A stretch of 64,000 bases of DNA from Candidatus Melainabacteria bacterium (GTDB lineage: Bacteria > Cyanobacteriota > Vampirovibrionia > Obscuribacterales > Obscuribacteraceae), in NCBI GenBank assembly GCA_003153555.1, contig PLZS01000091.1, forward strand, positions 54,698-118,697, written 5' to 3'. The translations under genes were made by a program, and so were the position numbers. The notes under the pieces are model-generated. The model was not told the DNA's origin, made no database searches, and saw only the letters and a program-made list of their open reading frames with translations. Positions 1-9,566 of this stretch are shown one piece after another. Numbering within the stretch: position 1 is the stretch's first letter; each line of letters begins with the position of its first letter.

Positions 1-104
1 TATGTAACACTGGCTCCAATCCTGATGTCAGCAGAAATTGTCGGCCAAACCAAACAACCTTGACGTTCCTGAAAGGCTGTAGAGAAGGCTAAATTCGCCC
101 TTTA

Positions 105-134
105 CCTGGGAGCGCCGGCATCCTTGCCGGCATC
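105..134 (+). repeat. Dispersed hairpin repeat, copy 1
   Basis: Thirty-base unit containing a 7-bp stem GCCGGCA / TGCCGGC around a TCCT loop, preceded by CCTGGGAGC. The identical 30 bases recur at 22063-22092, and an inverted, slightly diverged copy lies at 11128-11160. Seen directly. It behaves like a REP-type intergenic repeat; function unknown. Confidence 0.85.
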
Positions 135-267
135 AATTACCGCTAGCGAAAACGCCTTTTTGACCCCCTTCAAGCCCTCAGTAGCGGATGAGCTTTCGGA
201 ACAATACTGTCGCTTGCTTGAGTTGAGCAATCTGATCAAGTGCCCGGATATAATCCCTATTCAACGT

Positions 268-362
268 GGGGATGGAGCATCGCTGGTGTGGTGTGCGGTC
301 TTCAAAACCGTTGCGGGGCAGACAAGCGCTGTCCTGGGTGGGTTCGATTCCCACGCATCCCC
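268..362 (+). tRNA. selC: tRNA-Sec (anticodon TCA)
   Basis: About 95 nt long. The acceptor arm GGGGATG pairs with CATCCCC, with a G-G apposition at the possible eighth pair. The D stem is long (6-7 bp, GCATCGC/GTGGTGT) with a four-base TGGT loop, as in bacterial selenocysteine tRNAs. The anticodon loop is CTTCAAA with anticodon TCA, the same loop as E. coli selC. A long variable arm (GGGCAG/CTGTCC) and a canonical T arm (GTGGG TTCGATT CCCAC) follow. CCA is not encoded. It would decode UGA as selenocysteine with SelA, SelB and SelD, none of which lie in this window. Confidence 0.93.
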
Positions 363-451
363 GAGATTTCATCTATTCGGTCCTTTTCAAGTAGAAGTCG
401 AAGGTGATTAGGCGACATTTAGCCAACCTTATATTCAGGAGCAACTCACCG

Positions 452-1348
452 ATGCAATTTAGAAAGAGCGTGGCTTTAGCATTTGCCGCATTAGTTTTGG
501 CAAGCGCCTTCTTGCCGGTCGAGGCAAAGTTGCCAATTTGGAGCAGCAAACTCAAGGTCCCTTATCGTTCCTGGATTCCTGTGCAAAAACCGAGGGAAGT
601 TCTCTTGTGCGTGCATGGATTAGGTTTCAGCAGCGCTTCATATGGAGAATTTGGACGCGTCATGGCATCTAGAGGGTATGCGGTCTATGCCATAGACGTG
701 CGTGGATTCGGCGAGTGGATGAATCGCAGAGAAGACCGGGTCAACTTTGAAGGCTGTTTGAGCGACATAGAAGCGGCTCTGAAGACGCTTCGCACGAACT
801 ATCCAGGCACAAAAATCGATTTGATTGGTGAATCTATGGGTGGTGCGATCGCCCTGGCTGCTGCCTCACGCAATCCACAATTGGTGGATGGAATTATTTC
901 CTCTGTTCCGTCAAGCGACCGTTACGCAAAAATGAGTTCAACGCTTGTTGTCGGTGCCAAGTATTTGACGAACAAAGACAAGCCGATGAACATCGCACCT
1001 GAAGTCATTGAACGAGCAACAGACAACAAGGCTTTGCAAAAGAAGATGGAAGCCAATCCGACTAACCGAATGCAACTTACGCCTAAAGAACTTAAACAGT
1101 TCAACGAATTTATGAAAGGCAATTACGACGCGGCCGCTTTAATTGAAAAGACACCAGTCTTGCTCATGGCAGGTTTCAAAGACAAGCTTGTCAAGCCTGA
1201 AGGCACGATCGAATTGTTCAACTCAATTTCGACAACTGACAAGTTGCTCTTGGTAGTTGGTGACGGTGAACATTTGCTCTTGGAAGAAAATCAACTCACT
1301 GAGCAACTAACTGACTTAGTGATCACGTGGCTAAACCATAAGCAATAA
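452..1348 (+). CDS. Secreted alpha/beta hydrolase, monoacylglycerol lipase-like (S33 family)
   Basis: 298 residues. The ATG at 452 is chosen because an AGGAG-like site lies at 437-441 and the protein then opens with a signal peptide (basic MQFRK, hydrophobic stretch, cleavage near VEA). An in-frame GTG at 404 would add 16 residues before the signal. The fold signature is clear: oxyanion region CVHGLG, nucleophile elbow GESMGG with the Ser near residue 130, and a terminal GDGEH supplying the likely catalytic His. This matches the Hydrolase_4 / lysophospholipase group, which cleaves acyl esters of glycerol or lysolipids. Export to the periplasm or outside is inferred. Single gene between tRNA-Sec and a convergent small gene. 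Confidence 0.85.
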   Translation: MQFRKSVALAFAALVLASAFLPVEAKLPIWSSKLKVPYRSWIPVQKPREVLLCVHGLGFSSASYGEFGRVMASRGYAVYAIDVRGFGEWMNRREDRVNFEGCLSDIEAALKTLRTNYPGTKIDLIGESMGGAIALAAASRNPQLVDGIISSVPSSDRYAKMSSTLVVGAKYLTNKDKPMNIAPEVIERATDNKALQKKMEANPTNRMQLTPKELKQFNEFMKGNYDAAALIEKTPVLLMAGFKDKLVKPEGTIELFNSISTTDKLLLVVGDGEHLLLEENQLTEQLTDLVITWLNHKQ

Positions 1349-1356
1349 GCGCAGGA

Positions 1357-1716
1357 TTATTTCGCTTCAACGCGTTTGTCAAGTTGCAACTTCTTGATGT
1401 CTGCGCTGATCTTATTTAGGTCGGCTTCGAGTTCACTTGTGTTTTCGGCAGTAAGCTTCTCGCCGTGATTTTTTGCCTTGAACCCTTTTTTCTTGCGTGC
1501 AATGTCTGATAAGTCGCTGCGAAGTCGCTTCGCTTCTTTAACCGTCAGCTCGTTTTGTTTTTGGGCAGCGTTGATTTCCTGCATCAGCTTCGCCTGACGC
1601 GTCTCTATCGTCCAAGTTACCGTTTTTGTCTTTGCATCCGCATACATTGACATCGCCCCGCCAATGGTGGCAGCCACCAAAATAGACCTGACGATCAAAC
1701 TTTTCTTTGAAAACAT
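1357..1716 (-). CDS. Small secreted coiled-coil protein, unknown
   Basis: 119 residues with an N-terminal signal peptide (basic start, hydrophobic SILVAATIGGAMSMYADA). The mature part is almost all charged and helical, rich in Lys, Glu, Ala and Gln, and likely forms a helical hairpin or coiled coil. No catalytic motif is visible. Its end faces the hydrolase end with only 8 bp between them. It resembles the many small exported helical proteins elsewhere in this window (for example 44512-45057 and 57685-58107). I do not recognise the family. Confidence 0.7.
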   Translation of the reverse strand: MFSKKSLIVRSILVAATIGGAMSMYADAKTKTVTWTIETRQAKLMQEINAAQKQNELTVKEAKRLRSDLSDIARKKKGFKAKNHGEKLTAENTSELEADLNKISADIKKLQLDKRVEAK

Positions 1717-1764
1717 TATCTGCCTCGAATGTAGTATGCGCTCTTCATATAGAGTAGCGCGGGT

Positions 1765-1832
1765 CGCGGCTTTGCCGCGTTGAATAGATCGACAAGTGAC
1801 AAAATTTATCAGTTGTCAAGTGACACATTTTG
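1765..1832. repeat. Hairpin plus direct repeats upstream of the recombinase
   Basis: A perfect 6-bp hairpin (CGCGGC, loop TTT, GCCGCG) sits at 1765-1779. It is followed by two copies of a CAAGTGACA-A/C-A-T-T-T motif near 1793-1806 and 1818-1831. The repeats lie about 90-130 bp before the Xer-type gene and could bind a regulator, or the hairpin could end transcription from the minus-strand side. Function not shown. Confidence 0.45.
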
Positions 1833-1923
1833 TTTCTATCTTTGTTTTAGGGCTTTACTTCGGTACATGAATTTTCCATAATAAGGATAGTCAAAATGTC
1901 GATAACTAGAAAGTCGGTCCAAT

Positions 1924-2916
1924 GTGAATTCCCAAAGAGGCGCTCTCGTTTGGCTAGATCAGTTTGCTGGCTATCTCGAGATGGAACGCAACTATTCGTC
2001 TAACACGATTCGCGCATACGTAAATGACCTCAAGCAGCTGATTACAAATGAAGCTGAAACAGTAAAGGATGTTCTCGATTTCAGCCCTGAAGCTAAGGCT
2101 GAAGCAGCGATTCGTGAAGCGGCTCCCAACTATGTGGTTCCGGAAGAGAAAACCAGCTCCGCTTGGATGGAGGTAGATGGGCTTCGCGCCTACATCCGCC
2201 AAATCCAAGAAAGCTATAGTCGCCCAACGGTAGCCAGAAAAATTTCCGCTATTCGGAGTTTCTATCGCTATCTGCGCCGTGAACAGCTAATTGATGATGA
2301 TCCGTCGAAACTGGTGCGAGGACCAAAACTCTCGCGTCGTTTGCCGGCTTGTCTCGATCGAGAAGAAGTGACTCGTTTGCTTCTCGCTCCGGATGATTCG
2401 TCGCTTGGTGTGCGGGATCGCGCATTAATGGAGGTTTTGTACGCCTCCGGTATGCGCGTTAGCGAGTTATGTGGTCTTCGAATTCAAGATTACAATTCTG
2501 TTGCCAAAGAGATGCGAGTAATAGGTAAGGGTTCGCGCGAGCGTGTGGTGCTGTTGAACGACAGCGCGCAGGCATGGCTCGAACGCTATCTGGCTGATCA
2601 TTGGACGAAACTTGCTGGTGGTAGACAACCTCAGCCTGACAATCCTCTCTTTGTAAGCCGTCAGGCCACCAGACTGTCGTCGCGCTCAGTGCACAGAATT
2701 GTGCTGAAGTATGCTCGACTGGCTGGTATCGCCAAACCAATTACACCGCATACATTGCGTCATACGTTTGCCACCCACCTTCTTGAAGGTGGTGCAGACC
2801 TGCGCGTTGTGCAGGATTTGTTGGGCCACACAACGATCAGCACCACGCAAATCTATACTCACGTCAGTTTGGATAGATTGCGCCGAATCTACATGACGAG
2901 CCATCCTCGCGCGTAG
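1924..2916 (+). CDS. xerC: Tyrosine recombinase, XerC/XerD family
   Basis: 330 residues, GTG start. The N-terminal SAM-like core-binding domain contains the usual ERNYSSNTIRAY opening. The catalytic domain shows every active-site residue: Arg in ASGMRVSEL (near 177), Lys in GKGSRERV (near 202), HTLRH (near 276-280), LLGH (near 302) and the nucleophile Tyr in QIYTH (near 310). The Xer family resolves chromosome dimers at dif with FtsK. The core-binding domain carries an insertion of about 40 residues (roughly 42-85, Ala/Glu-rich), making it longer than the usual 295-305. An ATG at 1981 is possible but would cut the first helix. No att-like repeats flank it, so a housekeeping Xer is more likely than a mobile-element integrase. 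Confidence 0.85.
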   Translation: MNSQRGALVWLDQFAGYLEMERNYSSNTIRAYVNDLKQLITNEAETVKDVLDFSPEAKAEAAIREAAPNYVVPEEKTSSAWMEVDGLRAYIRQIQESYSRPTVARKISAIRSFYRYLRREQLIDDDPSKLVRGPKLSRRLPACLDREEVTRLLLAPDDSSLGVRDRALMEVLYASGMRVSELCGLRIQDYNSVAKEMRVIGKGSRERVVLLNDSAQAWLERYLADHWTKLAGGRQPQPDNPLFVSRQATRLSSRSVHRIVLKYARLAGIAKPITPHTLRHTFATHLLEGGADLRVVQDLLGHTTISTTQIYTHVSLDRLRRIYMTSHPRA

Positions 2917-3010
2917 AAATGGAGTGCGGCTATTCTAGCCGCCTCGGACTGACTCTGTGATAGCTGACTGTTGTTAACTCAGTTAGCGATGGGACGAAAT
3001 AAGGCACTGT

Positions 3011-3038
3011 GTGGCCGGCGGTTCAATTCGTCGGCCAC
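3011..3038. other. Inverted repeat between xerC and PBP1A
   Basis: GTGGCCG and CGGCCAC form a perfect 7-bp inverted repeat with a 14-base loop. No T run follows, so it is not a classical intrinsic terminator. It may be a Rho-assisted end for the recombinase transcript or an operator. Confidence 0.4.
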
Positions 3039-3073
3039 ATCTCTTTGTCGACAGGGCAGGGCTCTGGCTTGGC

Positions 3074-3082
3074 TGATATAAT
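3074..3082 (+). promoter_or_regulatory. Extended -10 promoter candidate for PBP1A
   Basis: TGATATAAT is a consensus -10 hexamer with the TG extension, about 95 bp before the PBP1A start. No good -35 is placed 16-18 bp upstream, which is usual for extended -10 promoters. It is the best promoter match between the recombinase and the PBP1A operon. Inferred from sequence only. Confidence 0.45.
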
Positions 3083-3178
3083 GTGCCTCGTGGATAACTG
3101 CAATGTATGTCTCTTTGCGTTTGACTAGTACAGTCTTCGAAGCAATCCTTTTATTCGACAACGCCCAAGGGGGCATGT

Positions 3179-5629
3179 TTGGCGACGCGAAGAACGAGCG
3201 TGAGACGAAAGAAGCCGAACCGAGCACTTGGTGCCGTCGGAAAGGTCGTGCGCTATAGCCTGATTGCCGCTTGTATTGTCGTTGCAGTCGGCTTCGGTTA
3301 TGTCGGTGCCAAGATTTGGAAACAGCTGCACGACTTACCAGACATCACGTTGGTTGAGCGCTATGAACCGATTGAAGCGATTCAGCTTTACGACCGAAAC
3401 GACCATCTGATTTGTACTGTTGAAGGTGACGAAGACAGGCGTGTAGTACCTCTCAATCAAATTTCTTTGCAAATGCAGCAAGCGATGCTTGCCGCTGAAG
3501 ACCACCACTTTTATGAGCACCATGGAGTCAACGTGCTCAGTATCGTTAGAGCCACCCTGGCCAACCTTCAAGCCGGACACGTCGTCGAAGGTGGTTCGAC
3601 AATTACTCAGCAGTTGGTGAAGAACTTGTTTTTCACTGAAGCGCAAAGAACGATGGACCGCAAAGTCAAAGAAGCCTTTGTCGCTTATGAACTTGAACAC
3701 CGCTATCCGAAAGAAAAAATTCTGGAAATGTACCTGAACCAGGTTTATTTCGGAAATAATGCATACGGCATTGAACGAGCTGCGTCGCGGTATTTCAATA
3801 AAACCGCGGCCGAGTTAACCGTCGCACAAGCTGCCTTCCTGGCCGGATTGGTTAAGGCACCATCTGAGCTTGGCACACTCGCAAACCGCAAAGCAGCAAT
3901 TTCGCGGCAATATGAAATCCTCGACAAAATGGTCGAATACGGTTACATCACAAAAAACCAGGCCGCTAACGCCAAGAAACAAAAGTTGGTTTTTAAAAAG
4001 GGCGCCAATCCCCTCCAGAAGTATCCTTATTATGTAAGCCACGTACTTGAGCAATTGCGCGATCGTTTTAGTCAGGCTGAGATGCGCCGACAAGGTCTGC
4101 GCGTCTATTCAAATTTGGATCCTCAAGCTCAGGAAATTGCCGAAAAAACCTTGGCTACTGATTTAGCCAAGGCTCCGAAAGGTGTTAGTCAAGCGGCTCT
4201 TGTGTCTGTTTCTGTGCAAGATGGTGCGGTGCTGGCGATGGTGGGCGGAGTTGGCGATTTTTGGAAGCACCAATTCAATCGCGCCACTAACCCGCATACT
4301 GCTGGTTCTTCATTCAAACCTTTCGTGTACTTAACCGCTCTGATTAAGGGAGTGTTGACGCCGGATAGCATCATCGAAGATACGCCGCTGGTGATTCACC
4401 AGCCGTATGGTCTGCCTGACTATGCGCCGAAAAATTTCGATCACAAATTCCTTGGACGAATACCCCTAAGAAAGGCTTTGGCTTTGTCTCGCAACGTTTG
4501 TTCGGTTAGAATTGCCCAACTCGTCGGCATTGACAGTGTTGTGGAAACGGCTAGAGAAGCTGGTATTACGACAAAGTTGGAGCCCAATCTATCCTTAGCT
4601 TTAGGCAGTTCCGCTGTCACGCCGCTCGACATGGCTGGTGCTTATGCCACTTTCGCCCGCATGGGCGTGGCGATTAAACCTCAGGTGCTCAGACGCATTG
4701 AGAACAATCGTGGACAAGTTATCGAAGTCTTTCAACCGAGTGTTGATAAAGTATTTCCAGTCGAGCCCGTGGCACGCCTTGTCAGCATGATGCAAGATGT
4801 CGTTAAGTTCGGAACCGGCACTGGCGCTAAGTTAGATGATCGCCCTGTGGCAGGAAAAACAGGCACCGCTGACGCTGCGAAAGATATTTGGTTTGTTGGC
4901 TTCACACCAGATATGGTGACTGCGCTCTGGGGCGGCAACGATGAAAACTTGCCGATTAAGGGCAATCACGTCACCGGCGGTGATGTCATGGCGAAAATTT
5001 GGAAGCATTACAATCAAGCTTACTATACAGTGCATCCCGCTCCTGCTGGTTCGTTCGTTCCACCGTCAGCGCCCACGGAAGAAGAGCAGAAACGCGAGCA
5101 GAAGAGCGCTGCGAAGCTGAATCAGAAAGTCGTGAAGAGTGACACTGTCGTCGCACCGGTATCGCCTGTGGTGCCTGAAGGTAACGAGACTGTGCCAGCC
5201 GTGCAGACACCGGTTGAGGTGAATAAAGTGGAAACAGCCCCTGCTCCTGGAGGCACTCCAGCGTCAGACGGTTTTAAGATTTCCGCACCCGAAGAAAAAA
5301 CTGCGGCGCCTGTGCCTGCACCAGATCGAACTGTCGGCACTCCCCCTTCCACTCCGACAACACCTTCGACGCCATCCACGACTCCAACTGTTGCTCCCAC
5401 TCCGGCACCTTCACCGGTGCCCGCTCCCGCGGCAGGGTACAACCCACACGGTACGTCTCATCCCGATTCGTCCACTCACACAGTCATGCTCAACATGCCG
5501 CCGGAAGCGCCGCAACGGCAGGCTGCGGCCTCTTCAGGTCGACTCTATCCGTACACTCCTCAAAGTAAATTTATGCCCATGTCGACGAACGTTCCGTTTC
5601 AAGCGGATCGCGGTTCGCTAACTAATTAG
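3179..5629 (+). CDS. Bifunctional class A penicillin-binding protein (PBP1A type)
   Basis: 816 residues. A TTG start is chosen because an AAGGGGG ribosome site ends about 5 bases before it. Order: a short basic cytoplasmic tail, a membrane anchor near residues 23-45, the GT51 glycosyltransferase (EDHHFYEHHG near 107-116, then GGSTITQQLVKN), and the transpeptidase. Transpeptidase motifs are SSFK (active Ser near 376), SRN (near 435) and KTGT (near 559). It polymerises and cross-links peptidoglycan outside the membrane. The last 180 residues are a low-complexity Pro/Thr/Ala/Val tail, longer than in most PBP1A proteins. It heads a run with the PEGA-like gene 9 bp downstream. Confidence 0.93.
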   Translation: MATRRTSVRRKKPNRALGAVGKVVRYSLIAACIVVAVGFGYVGAKIWKQLHDLPDITLVERYEPIEAIQLYDRNDHLICTVEGDEDRRVVPLNQISLQMQQAMLAAEDHHFYEHHGVNVLSIVRATLANLQAGHVVEGGSTITQQLVKNLFFTEAQRTMDRKVKEAFVAYELEHRYPKEKILEMYLNQVYFGNNAYGIERAASRYFNKTAAELTVAQAAFLAGLVKAPSELGTLANRKAAISRQYEILDKMVEYGYITKNQAANAKKQKLVFKKGANPLQKYPYYVSHVLEQLRDRFSQAEMRRQGLRVYSNLDPQAQEIAEKTLATDLAKAPKGVSQAALVSVSVQDGAVLAMVGGVGDFWKHQFNRATNPHTAGSSFKPFVYLTALIKGVLTPDSIIEDTPLVIHQPYGLPDYAPKNFDHKFLGRIPLRKALALSRNVCSVRIAQLVGIDSVVETAREAGITTKLEPNLSLALGSSAVTPLDMAGAYATFARMGVAIKPQVLRRIENNRGQVIEVFQPSVDKVFPVEPVARLVSMMQDVVKFGTGTGAKLDDRPVAGKTGTADAAKDIWFVGFTPDMVTALWGGNDENLPIKGNHVTGGDVMAKIWKHYNQAYYTVHPAPAGSFVPPSAPTEEEQKREQKSAAKLNQKVVKSDTVVAPVSPVVPEGNETVPAVQTPVEVNKVETAPAPGGTPASDGFKISAPEEKTAAPVPAPDRTVGTPPSTPTTPSTPSTTPTVAPTPAPSPVPAPAAGYNPHGTSHPDSSTHTVMLNMPPEAPQRQAAASSGRLYPYTPQSKFMPMSTNVPFQADRGSLTN

Positions 5630-5638
5630 GGATTTCAT

Positions 5639-5992
5639 ATGAGCTTTCAACCCAAGCCGTCCAGGGCAATCCAGATTTGGATCTCTATTGTTGCTGTTGT
5701 ATTGACAGCCTTGTTTTTAGAAACTCGAGGTAATCAAACCCGGGCGATTAACTTTATCGTCAATACTGACATTGATGATGTCGGCGCGGATGTGCTCATT
5801 GACAACCGGAAGGTTGGCATCGTATCAAGCAGTGGTGTTGATGGACCGGGAGGAGGCGTTTATTTGGGCTATGTACAGCCCGGTCAGCACTCTATCGAGG
5901 TGCGCAAAGAAGGATTTAAACCTTATAGCAAGCAAATTGACATGCGCCAGGAACAGTATCTAGGCGTGGACTTGGAGCGCCCGAACAATTAA
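5639..5992 (+). CDS. Membrane-anchored PEGA-like domain protein
   Basis: 117 residues. It has one N-terminal membrane segment (about 10-28) followed by a single beta-rich domain. The pattern (ADVLIDNRKVG, later GQHSIEVRKEGFKPY) is that of PEGA surface-layer domains: an embedded short loop, then G-x-H-x-I-x-V-x-K-x-G-Y/F. PEGA modules occur in envelope proteins. The gene follows PBP1A by 9 bp, so co-expression and a role close to the cell wall are likely. No enzymatic residues are visible. Confidence 0.7.
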   Translation: MSFQPKPSRAIQIWISIVAVVLTALFLETRGNQTRAINFIVNTDIDDVGADVLIDNRKVGIVSSSGVDGPGGGVYLGYVQPGQHSIEVRKEGFKPYSKQIDMRQEQYLGVDLERPNN

Positions 5993-6050
5993 ACTCTACA
6001 TGGCGAAATGAGGGGCGGAGCGAGCCCGTCCGCTATTAGGGAGAATTACT

Positions 6051-7349
6051 TTGCCTCTTGAATCCAAGTGGGTTGGTCTACTCGGTATCCTCTGTATTCT
6101 TGGCACCGCTTATGCGATGTCGAACAACCGTAAGGCGATCAATTACCGTCTCGTCGTTTCTGGGTTGGTTATTCAATTAGTGATGGCCATTTTCGTTCTC
6201 AAAGTGGAGTTCGGACAAAACCTTTTTAGATCGATCGGGGACGCCATCACCGCCTTGCTGCATTACTCGGATGCCGGAGCTGGCTTTGTTTTCGGACCGC
6301 TGGTCGAAAATCCCGATGATATGGTTAAGCTCTTTGGTCCCAAAGCCGCATTCATTTTTGCCTTTCGCGTTGTTCCGACAATCATTTTTGTCTCCAGTCT
6401 GGTAAGCATTTCTTACTATCTGGGACTGATGCAGCGGGTTGTCCAGGTAGTGGCGCGGGTAGTGGCATTCTTAATGGGTGCCAGTGGTTCCGAAGCGCTA
6501 TCCAACGCTGCTAGTGTGTTTGTTGGACAGGTTGAGGCTCAACTGCTGATTCGCCCGTACGTTGCCACCATGACCATGTCCGAACTGCTCGCTTCGATGA
6601 CCGGATCTATGGCATGTGTGGCCGGCGGTGTTCTTGCTGTTTATATCGGTATCGGTATTAAGGCCTCTTACTTGTTGACTGCAAGCATCATGGCCGCGCC
6701 TGGTGGACTCGTGATCGCAAAGATCGTTTGGCCAGAAACGGAACCGTCGATGACTAAGGGCAAAGTGCAAATAGAAGTGAAACGCACCAACGCTAATCTC
6801 ATCGATGCCGCTGCCCATGGTGCCTCCGATGGACTGCGGATTGGATTGAATGTGGTGGCGATGCTGATTGCATTTATGGCTTTGATTGCTATGGGAGATG
6901 GCGTATTCGGCTTGCTGGGCGGGTTCCTACACAGAGCAGGAGTGCCTGATTTCCTGGGATTGAGTCTCGAGCACCTTAAAATGATGGACTTGTTGGGTTT
7001 GTTGTTCTCACCAGTGGCTTATGTGATGGGCGTGCCTTGGTCTGATGCTCACGTAGTCGGAAGACTGATGGGCGAGAAAATGGTAATCAACGAGTTCGTC
7101 GCATACACAGAGTTGTCTGCGATGCTGAAGGGGCTTTCTGATGTGCATATCTCTCAGCACGCAGAAACAATCGCTACCTTTGCCTTATGCGGCTTTGCGA
7201 ACTTGAGCTCCATTGCTATTCAAGTCGGTGGAATCGGCGAAATTGCCCCGTCCAGGCGAGCCGATTTGGCCAGGCTTGGCGTCAAAGCTTTGATCTGCGG
7301 AACGATGGCTAGTTATTTGTCAGCAACGCTGGCAGGATTGTTGCTTTAG
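6051..7349 (+). CDS. nupC: Concentrative nucleoside transporter, NupC/CNT family
   Basis: 432 residues, TTG start preceded by AGGGAGA. Eight to ten hydrophobic segments are evident. Family landmarks are present in order: [15 protein letters not shown] and [12 protein letters not shown] in the middle, [14 protein letters not shown], then NEFVAYTEL, and near the end [20 protein letters not shown] proteins import nucleosides with H+ or Na+. Length is as expected. It precedes cstA by 38 bp, so the two importers may share a transcript for scavenging nucleosides and small carbon or peptide compounds. Confidence 0.92.
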   Translation: MPLESKWVGLLGILCILGTAYAMSNNRKAINYRLVVSGLVIQLVMAIFVLKVEFGQNLFRSIGDAITALLHYSDAGAGFVFGPLVENPDDMVKLFGPKAAFIFAFRVVPTIIFVSSLVSISYYLGLMQRVVQVVARVVAFLMGASGSEALSNAASVFVGQVEAQLLIRPYVATMTMSELLASMTGSMACVAGGVLAVYIGIGIKASYLLTASIMAAPGGLVIAKIVWPETEPSMTKGKVQIEVKRTNANLIDAAAHGASDGLRIGLNVVAMLIAFMALIAMGDGVFGLLGGFLHRAGVPDFLGLSLEHLKMMDLLGLLFSPVAYVMGVPWSDAHVVGRLMGEKMVINEFVAYTELSAMLKGLSDVHISQHAETIATFALCGFANLSSIAIQVGGIGEIAPSRRADLARLGVKALICGTMASYLSATLAGLLL

Positions 7350-7387
7350 ACTGGATTGTTTGTTCAGATAAGATTGAGGAAATTCAG

Positions 7388-9565
7388 GTGTCGGAAGCTC
7401 AGGATACAACGCTTAGCGGTTACAGCAAACCAGACAAAAATGCTGTCTTGCCAAGTATTGTCAGGAAAGTGATTTGGACTCTAGTCAGTTTGCTTGGTGC
7501 CTTTTCGCTGGGCATGATTGCCTTTGCTCAGGGAGAGCATGTTAACGCTGTCTGGCTGGTAACGGCAGCAGTTTCAACGTTCTGCGTTGGCTATCGTTTC
7601 TACAGCAAATTTATTGCTGAGAAAGTTTTTGAACTAAATGACTATGTCACTACTCCTGCGCAAAAAATAGATGACGGTAAGGATTTCGTGCCGACCCACA
7701 AGTGGGTTTTGTTCGGGCATCACTTTGCCGCGATTGCTGGTGCGGGACCTTTGGTGGGCCCGATTTTGGCTGCTCAGTTTGGCTTCTTGCCAGGCACTTT
7801 GTGGATTATCGTGGGCGTTGTTCTGGCCGGTGCTGTGCAAGATTTTGTCATTCTTTGCTCATCAATGCGCAGAAATGGGCAATCATTAGGAAAGATGGCG
7901 AAGGAAGAAATTAGTCCTCTGGCGGGCGTTGTTGCTCTGGTCGCTATCCTCCTAATCATGATGATACTGATGGCGGTGCTTGCCCTGGTAATCGTCAATG
8001 CCCTCAAATCCAGCCCCTGGGGCGCTTTTACATTATTGATGACGGTGCCAATTGCCATATTTGTCGGCATCTATATGCGGTTTATCAGACCACATCGCGT
8101 CCTGGAAGGATCGCTGATTGGAGTGGCGCTCACGATTCTTGCGGTGATCGCCGGGAAGTGGGTGGCCGCTGATCAGACCCTGGCACCGCTTTTTACTTTG
8201 GATGGTGTCCAATTATCCATTGCCATTATGATTTATGGATTTGTGGCTTCGGTCTTGCCTGTGTGGGTGCTTTTAGCACCTCGCGACTACCTTTCTGCCT
8301 TCCTTAAAATCGGCATTATAGGTATGCTCGCGGTCGGAATTTTGTTCTTGCGACCCGATCTCCAAATGCCCCGGCTGACAATTTTTACCAACGGGCAGGG
8401 ACCTCTTTTCTCGGGATCTATTTTTCCGTTTTGTTTCATCACTATTGCTTGCGGAGCAATTTCTGGATTTCACGCCCTTGTTTCTTCCGGCACAACTCCC
8501 AAAATGATCTGGCGAGAAACCCACGCCCGCCCGATCGGCTATGCGGCAATGTTGTGCGAAGCGACAGTGGCAATCATGGCGGTGATATCGGCTTGTGTGA
8601 TCACTCCGGGCGTTTACTTCGCGATCAACAGTCCTAAAGGAGTTGTCGGCGCCGATCCGATCGCTGCCGTGGCGGCGATAAGCTCATGGGGATACCCTGT
8701 CTCCGTTTTGGAGATGCAGAACTTGTCGACTGCAGTGGGCGAGACAACACTCATGGGTCGCACCGGAGGCGGACCAACCTTGGCGGTTGGCATGGCGCAT
8801 ATATTTGCAAACGCTGTGCACTCAACCGGATTGGGTACTCTTGATCTTTCCTTTTGGTATCACTTCGCGATCATGTTCGAGGCACTCTTCATCCTAACCT
8901 GTTTGGATGCCGGCACAAGAGTTGGAAGATTTCTGTTGCAGGATTTTCTTGGACTGGCCTGGAAAAGATTGGGCGAGACAAGTTGGTATCCCGCCATCAT
9001 CTTGAGTTCGCTGCTAGTGGTTGGCGGGTGGGGCTACTTCCTGTACCAGGGGGTCATCGATCCTCTTGGTGGCATAAATAGCTTGTGGCCTTTATTCGGT
9101 ATTTCCAATCAATTGTTAGCAGTGGTGGCACTTTGTGTTGGCACGACGGTGATTGTTCGCATGAACAAGAAAAAATACATGTGGGTCACGATTGCACCGC
9201 TCGTCTGGCTTTTGAGTGTCACTCTAACCGCTGGGTATTTGAAGATATTTAGTCCATTGCCTAAATTAGGTTTCCTTGCGCACGCGCATATGTTGGAACA
9301 GAAGTTGGCTAGTAATTTACTTCCTGCGGCCGAGTTGAAGACAACACCTGTTCTTATTTTCAACGACTATCTTGACGCCGCCCTCGGTGCTATCTTTGTC
9401 GCTTTGGTGATGGTTATTTTATTCGAATCAATTCGGGTTTGGATTAACCCGAAATCCGTTCTGCCAAGGAAAGCGCAGCCGGAAGAACTCGTTTTAGCTG
9501 AAGGTTTAAGCACAACACAGAGTCGCGATTTTGGAGGCTTCGACGGTCCGATGAAATGTTGCTGA
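7388..9565 (+). CDS. cstA: Carbon-starvation protein A family transporter
   Basis: 725 residues, GTG start preceded by GAGGAAA. CstA landmarks are clear: [13 protein letters not shown] near the N terminus, [31 protein letters not shown] and SSGTTPKMI, with about 16-18 hydrophobic segments. CstA/BtsT proteins take up pyruvate or peptides, typically during nutrient limitation. The C-terminal part is intact. The next gene starts one base after its stop, showing tight coupling. In E. coli the gene is under carbon-starvation control; no such site is apparent here. Confidence 0.93.
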   Translation: MSEAQDTTLSGYSKPDKNAVLPSIVRKVIWTLVSLLGAFSLGMIAFAQGEHVNAVWLVTAAVSTFCVGYRFYSKFIAEKVFELNDYVTTPAQKIDDGKDFVPTHKWVLFGHHFAAIAGAGPLVGPILAAQFGFLPGTLWIIVGVVLAGAVQDFVILCSSMRRNGQSLGKMAKEEISPLAGVVALVAILLIMMILMAVLALVIVNALKSSPWGAFTLLMTVPIAIFVGIYMRFIRPHRVLEGSLIGVALTILAVIAGKWVAADQTLAPLFTLDGVQLSIAIMIYGFVASVLPVWVLLAPRDYLSAFLKIGIIGMLAVGILFLRPDLQMPRLTIFTNGQGPLFSGSIFPFCFITIACGAISGFHALVSSGTTPKMIWRETHARPIGYAAMLCEATVAIMAVISACVITPGVYFAINSPKGVVGADPIAAVAAISSWGYPVSVLEMQNLSTAVGETTLMGRTGGGPTLAVGMAHIFANAVHSTGLGTLDLSFWYHFAIMFEALFILTCLDAGTRVGRFLLQDFLGLAWKRLGETSWYPAIILSSLLVVGGWGYFLYQGVIDPLGGINSLWPLFGISNQLLAVVALCVGTTVIVRMNKKKYMWVTIAPLVWLLSVTLTAGYLKIFSPLPKLGFLAHAHMLEQKLASNLLPAAELKTTPVLIFNDYLDAALGAIFVALVMVILFESIRVWINPKSVLPRKAQPEELVLAEGLSTTQSRDFGGFDGPMKCC

Positions 9566-9566
9566 T

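Noticed and set aside
124..411. 95-codon plus-strand frame over the tRNA-Sec gene
   Set aside because: It runs through the hairpin repeat and the whole tRNA-Sec gene; no ribosome site.
1924..2916. Xer-type gene as integrase of a mobile element
   Set aside because: Neighbours are housekeeping, no att repeats or tRNA scar beside it; normal Xer explanation is enough.
5122..5442. Val/Gly-rich minus-strand frame in the PBP1A tail
   Set aside because: Shadow of the Pro/Thr/Ala-rich C-terminal tail of PBP1A.
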